Part shown: one piece after another, positions 59,950-64,000 of the stretch | How positions within the stretch are numbered: position 1 is the stretch's first letter | How the letters are laid out: every line of letters starts with the position of its first letter | Assembly: GCA_011009095.1 (NCBI GenBank) | Contig: VTPC01090430.1 | Location: forward strand, 1 to 64,000 | DNA from: Ignelater luminosus | Taxonomy: Eukaryota > Arthropoda > Insecta > Coleoptera > Elateridae | Reading direction: 5' to 3' | DNA length: 64,000 nucleotides | Notes under the pieces: model-generated | Database searches by the model: none | What the model was told of the DNA's origin: nothing | Seen by the model: only the letters and a program-made list of their open reading frames with translations | Program-made: the position numbers and the translations under genes

Positions 59950-61735
59950 AAAGCATAAAAAAGTCAAATGTGTGGACGGAGAGATTAAAGATGGAAATAA
60001 AAGATAAATAGAAAACATAAATAGAAAAAATATTTACAAGCTAAAAACCCTAAGCATTGTAAATTTGGTAAAGAACAAAGAAAAGTGGTCAAAAGAAAAA
60101 TGAAAAAAGAGAAAGAAGAATCCTGGAAAAAAACTGTTTTTTGGCACCAACACGAGACAAAAAAAAGATAACAACCCTAACAAATATCAAAGACAAAGAG
60201 GGAAGAATTATATTAGAAGAAATGAGATTATGGAGAGATGGAGAGAATATTTTAAGGAGCTCTTAAGAGGAAAATTAGAAAATAAAAAACACCAACAAAA
60301 AAAACCAATTAAGGACGTAATACGCACATAAGACCGGAAGATGTAATAAGCTTGGAAGGAATCAAAGATGCAATCAATAAAATTAAAAGATAGCATCACT
60401 ACAGATATGATGAAAGCACTACCAGACCAGGCACTACATGAAATGAGAAAAATTATGAACGATGTGACAGAAAACGGAAAAAGGAAGACAGTAAAAATGC
60501 CAGAATGGCAAAGCAATTACCTTAACTAATACGTTTGCAAAGGTATATGAAAGAATTTTAGAGAAAAGACTGAGAAGATATTTAGAAGAAACGCTAGAGG
60601 AAACCCAATTTGTATTCAGACCAAATAAAGGAATAGTAAATGACGCAGTATTCATTATGAACAAATATCAGAACAAGCATTGAGGGAGAACAGAAAAGTG
60701 TATATGGGTTTCATAGATTTAGAAAAAGCGTTTGACAAGATTGAAAGGGAACACATTTGGAAAATATTAACGAAGAGAGCAACACCAGAAAAGTTAATAA
60801 TTGGAATCCAACAAATATATAAGAAGACAATAAGTTTTGTGAGCCTTTTGAGACCACTCTAGGAGTAAAGCAAGAAAGTTACTATTTACACTGGTCCTAA
60901 ACGAAACAGTAAAGGTAACTAAAAAAGAAGTAAAGCCATACAAAATAGGATACTGGAAGATGCAGAAAATTCAAATCGCAGAAATATGTTACGCCGACGA
61001 TACGATAGCCAAAGACGAAAACCCTTAGGAGAATTAAATATGAACATAAGTATAGAAAAAACATAAACTATGATCATTGTGAAAAAGAAGAAGAATCACT
61101 TAATAAAGCTAGGAAATGACAAGCTGAATTAAGTGCAATAATTTAAATTATTTCTGAAAATGGAAAACTGGATGATGAAATCACTGAATAAACCTCAAAG
61201 CGAGGTAAACATTTCAGCAGTGTTGAAAACTCATTCCTAGGAAAAAAAAGATACCAAAGAAAGTACAAGTACAAGTGTTCTACAAAGTCACCCATACCTA
61301 CTTATACATAGTGCAGAAACATGGACTTCGACAAAAAGGCAGAAAAGCAAGCTAATACCAATTGAGATGAGATTCCTGAGAAAAATAGAACATAAGACAA
61401 CCGGACAAACTCAATAATACAATATACAGGAAAAATCTGCAGGTGAAATCTTTAGAAGAAAAAATAGAGGAAAGTCAGCTACGATGGTATGGACATGTGA
61501 AACGTATGGAGGGCAGCAAAATAGTTAGACAAGTATTTAAAGCAAAGCTGACGAGGAAGAAACATAGAGGAAGACCACAAAAGGCTTGGTTTGAAGAAGT
61601 AAGAAAAGACGGCATAAAAAGAGGTGTGGCATGGGAAGACATAAACCAGGCTGTGCAAGATAAAAAGGGATCGAGAAAAATATAGAAGAGGCAAATTGGG
61701 GAAAGCTCAACTCCACTAAAGGATTAAGTAAGTAA
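59950..61735 (+). mobile_element. Second LINE fragment (linker, RT, C-terminal domain, short-repeat tail)
   Basis: Blocks in order, over several frames: a basic linker (TERLKMEIKDKRK-like), LTNIKDKEGRIILEE, IMERWREYFKELLRGKLE (about 60224-60277), VYERILEKRLRRYLEETLEE with FRPNKG, MGFIDLEKAFDKIEREHIWK (60700-60760), IQIAEICYADDTIAKDE (60970-61021, the catalytic YADD box is intact), and QLRWYGHVKRMEGSKIVRQV with HRGRPQKAWFEEVRKDG (61470-61620), typical of the end of such ORF2 proteins. A TAAG-type repeat (GGATTAAGTAAGTAAGTAA at 61720-61739) marks the 3' end. The endonuclease and the motif between WQ and the RT core are missing or damaged. This LINE differs from the jockey-type one at 54579. Clade not assigned. 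Confidence 0.82.
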
Positions 61736-62262
61736 GTAAAATACTTAAACTAAAACTAATCTGTACCAGAAGAACCCTCTTTCACAACGGTTATAACAGT
61801 TTTGAACTTCGGTCTTAGCAGTTCATTAGTTCCTTACAAAACCCGACTCTAATTAGGCATTCCCTTATGCAGAGTTTAGTTCTCGTGGTTATGGTCTCTG
61901 TGTAAGTAGGTACATTTACATAAATATTTAAAGAATTAATAAAAATAATAGAAGTTATACAAGGTGTCCTTCACGTTTTTCTTTTATCTAAGATAAGTCG
62001 AAAGTACTGGGATTCAATTTCTTTGGTATTTAAGCAGTTAAGGCCCTGCCAGATTTTTATCAATGTACGTCATAACTTGTACCTACGTTTCCCTAGATAC
62101 AGACTATTACAGTTGAACTCCCATAAAATCTCCGTCACTAATTGAAATACTTGAAAGAAGATTGAGACGCTTTATAGCAACGAGCAAAAAGCAAGTTTAA
62201 TTTCAATATTTTGCACAGTTTTGAAAGGATCAGCTTATTTGACATTTCTAGTTCTACGAAAT
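61736..62262. other. Intergenic DNA, nothing recognised
   Basis: AT-rich; no feature beyond the end of the LINE tail. Confidence 0.4.
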
Positions 62263-62688
62263 ATGTCGACTCATTTATGTCAAAACATCGTAAGCGACAT
62301 TATGTAAATTTTACAGTAGGTAAGTTTTTTCGCTCTTTTTAGTATTTAAAGAAATTGAATGATAAAAGTTAGATACAAGATGTTTTGTAAATTTACAACT
62401 CATTTATGGCATTATTTAAAACAAAAACGTTTTTTTTACCTTATTTCGGGACTTACATTGTTTTGGCAACTATACATATTTCATAGAAATGTTTGAAGTA
62501 CAATCCAGCAAAGTGTAATAAGCGACACTTTTACATGTTACTTACGATGCTCTGCCTCGATATGTATGTTACGTACGTTATTTTGCCAGTACCATATTGA
62601 AGAACTTGCTTACGCTAAAATAAAAGTCGTTTTTTGTGTAAATCAATGATATTTTTCTTACGATGTTTTGCCAAAAATGAGTCGATGT
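62263..62688. mobile_element. MITE-like element with 32-bp imperfect terminal inverted repeats
   Basis: The left end at 62263-62294 (ATGTCGACTCATTTATGTCA, then AAACATCGTAAG) is the inverted form of the right end at 62657-62688 (CTTACGATGTTTTGCC, then AAAAATGAGTCGATGT), with about four mismatches in 32. Total length is about 426 bases and no coding is present. The words TAAGCGACA and CTTACGATGCTCTGCC recur inside (about 62290 and 62550), so sub-terminal motifs are repeated. A target duplication could not be fixed. Length, non-coding centre and terminal inverted repeats suit a MITE; a chance or larger inverted repeat cannot be ruled out. Confidence 0.65.
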
Positions 62689-64000
62689 GTACTATGATGC
62701 ATGGAGGCATAAAAGAAGAAGGCGACAGTATTCTAATACCAAGCTTATAGGTTGTTATGAAGGCATAAGGCACAGTGGCGAAAATGAATACGGATATTCA
62801 AATGTTTTCTAGAATTTATAAAAATTATTTCCTTTTATTCCACTTTTTGGTCAAATTTCACAGTTTTTGGGATATTATAATTCTTTATAACTGCTGTTTA
62901 CTATTGTCAATCGCACTGTGATATGAATAAATCATAATATTTGTGTCATTATGTTCGCTAAAAATAATAATTACCTCTGCCACTAATCGCTTCCATCACT
63001 TATCTATGAAATGACAGGTTAGAATTTAAATATAATCCAAAAACCCTTCTTAAGCCTTGTCTCATACTTAATATCACCAAATTATCACTATCTCGGGCAA
63101 GCCTTGTTGGTAATCATTTCAAAACACTTTGAAAACAATAACACAGCTGAACAATATTCAAACCGCCATGTTCTAGCAAGCTATTTTGCTGTTTTGTTGC
63201 AAGAGTTAATAATTTGCCACAACAGAATCATAACTGCATTGTTTAAATATCAGTAAGCATTTTATTGCCATACTATTCTGATTTCTGAATAATCTTTCTA
63301 CATTATCGTTTGTTACATAAGATATGTGAGGTAATAAATCTTGAAATAGAAATATGACAGAGTAAAGGATTTATTTTGATGCTTAGGCTTCATGCAAACT
63401 TGGCAATTGTGGGGCCTTCGTATGATGGCGAAAATTATTGGACATTCCTTAAAATACTAATTTTCGAAATAAAAATTCAGAATACATAAAGAAATAAAAG
63501 AAATCTTATTCGGTGATTGTTGAAGGTACTGTTTCTAAGAAAACCAAAAATGTACAATCCAGTTTGCAAGAAAAAGAAAACCGTAACTAGAGCTAGTAGT
63601 TACTAACATTAGTATTTCTCGACAAGAGTCTAAAACTTCAACAGTGATTCCTATACAGGCACCTCCAATATGAGTGGTAGTTGATGCTCATATAACATTT
63701 GCTTGAGCAGCTCAGTAATTTTCTCTATAATGTTCATATCTAAAATATTTGTTCAGTGATTTATTCAACTGAAATCATTATTATGATATATAGTTACCTT
63801 TATCATTTATTATTTCTCAAAATACGATTCTGTTGTTGACGTAAGCCTTTTTGACATGCGACTCTAGTCTCTCTTTGGTTTGCTTTTTTTAGATTCTTGG
63901 CGGTTAAGATGATGTTTTTCGACAGTAAGCATAAGGAAACCTTTTTATAGATAATTGATTGCTCTACCCAAATGTGGAAAAACTTATTAAGTATAGAGTT
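62689..64000. other. AT-rich intergenic DNA, nothing recognised
   Basis: No gene, RNA or mobile-element signal was seen to the end of the window. Confidence 0.45.

Noticed and set aside
15012-64000. Further upstream ankyrin exon on the minus strand
   Set aside because: I looked for donor sites preceded by ankyrin-like codons (for example near 16029, 39198, 48739 and 51068); each candidate had stops or no repeat signature.
1-64000. CRISPR array, operon, tRNA, rRNA or telomeric TTAGG repeats
   Set aside because: None seen; the window has eukaryotic introns and no regular spacer array or cloverleaf was recognised by eye.

Overview
The window is 64 kb of AT-rich, intron-containing eukaryotic DNA. 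The mix of transposons suggests an insect: several mariner subfamilies, Tc1-like elements and jockey-type LINEs. The organism cannot be named from the sequence alone. There is one 316-base assembly gap (29581-29896).

Only two host genes can be supported, both incomplete at the 5' end and lying tail to tail near the left edge. The plus-strand gene (2159-2965, three exons) encodes the C-terminal part of a multi-membrane-span protein ending in a J domain, matching DNAJC22 (Drosophila wurst). The minus-strand gene (15011 down to 4003, four exons) encodes two or more ankyrin repeats and a basic tail, resembling the ANKRD33 group. Its two large introns carry local tandem-repeat fields at about 6.8-8.15 kb and 10.6-13.85 kb. 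The second field is interrupted by a dead mariner.

The rest is intergenic or deep-intronic DNA dominated by transposable elements. From left to right these are: a LINE RT scrap (440-730); mariner A (11328-12510, dead); a Tc1/mariner-superfamily pseudogene (17375-18241); a possible RT scrap (18860-19340); a solo LTR (21836-23417) with a 5-bp target duplication, split by mariner B (22066-23358), whose 349-codon transposase is intact; mariner C (26649-27941, irritans type, one frameshift); a Tc1 element with IR/DR-type ends (35043-36682); a decayed mariner-like transposase (about 39530-39965, minus); a decayed transposase-like ORF of another family (about 40280-42170); degenerate repeats (42.7-43.46 kb); a roughly 42-bp minisatellite (53.28-53.69 kb); a jockey-type LINE (54579-56957) split by mariner D (55616-56886, mauritiana type, dead); a second LINE (about 59950-61735); and a MITE-like inverted-repeat element (62263-62688).

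There is no operon, CRISPR array, RNA gene or clear new functional system. The most informative signals are the two datable nested insertions, the intact mariner, and the structured intronic satellites. All splice sites and family calls were made by eye and were not tested against a database or RNA data.
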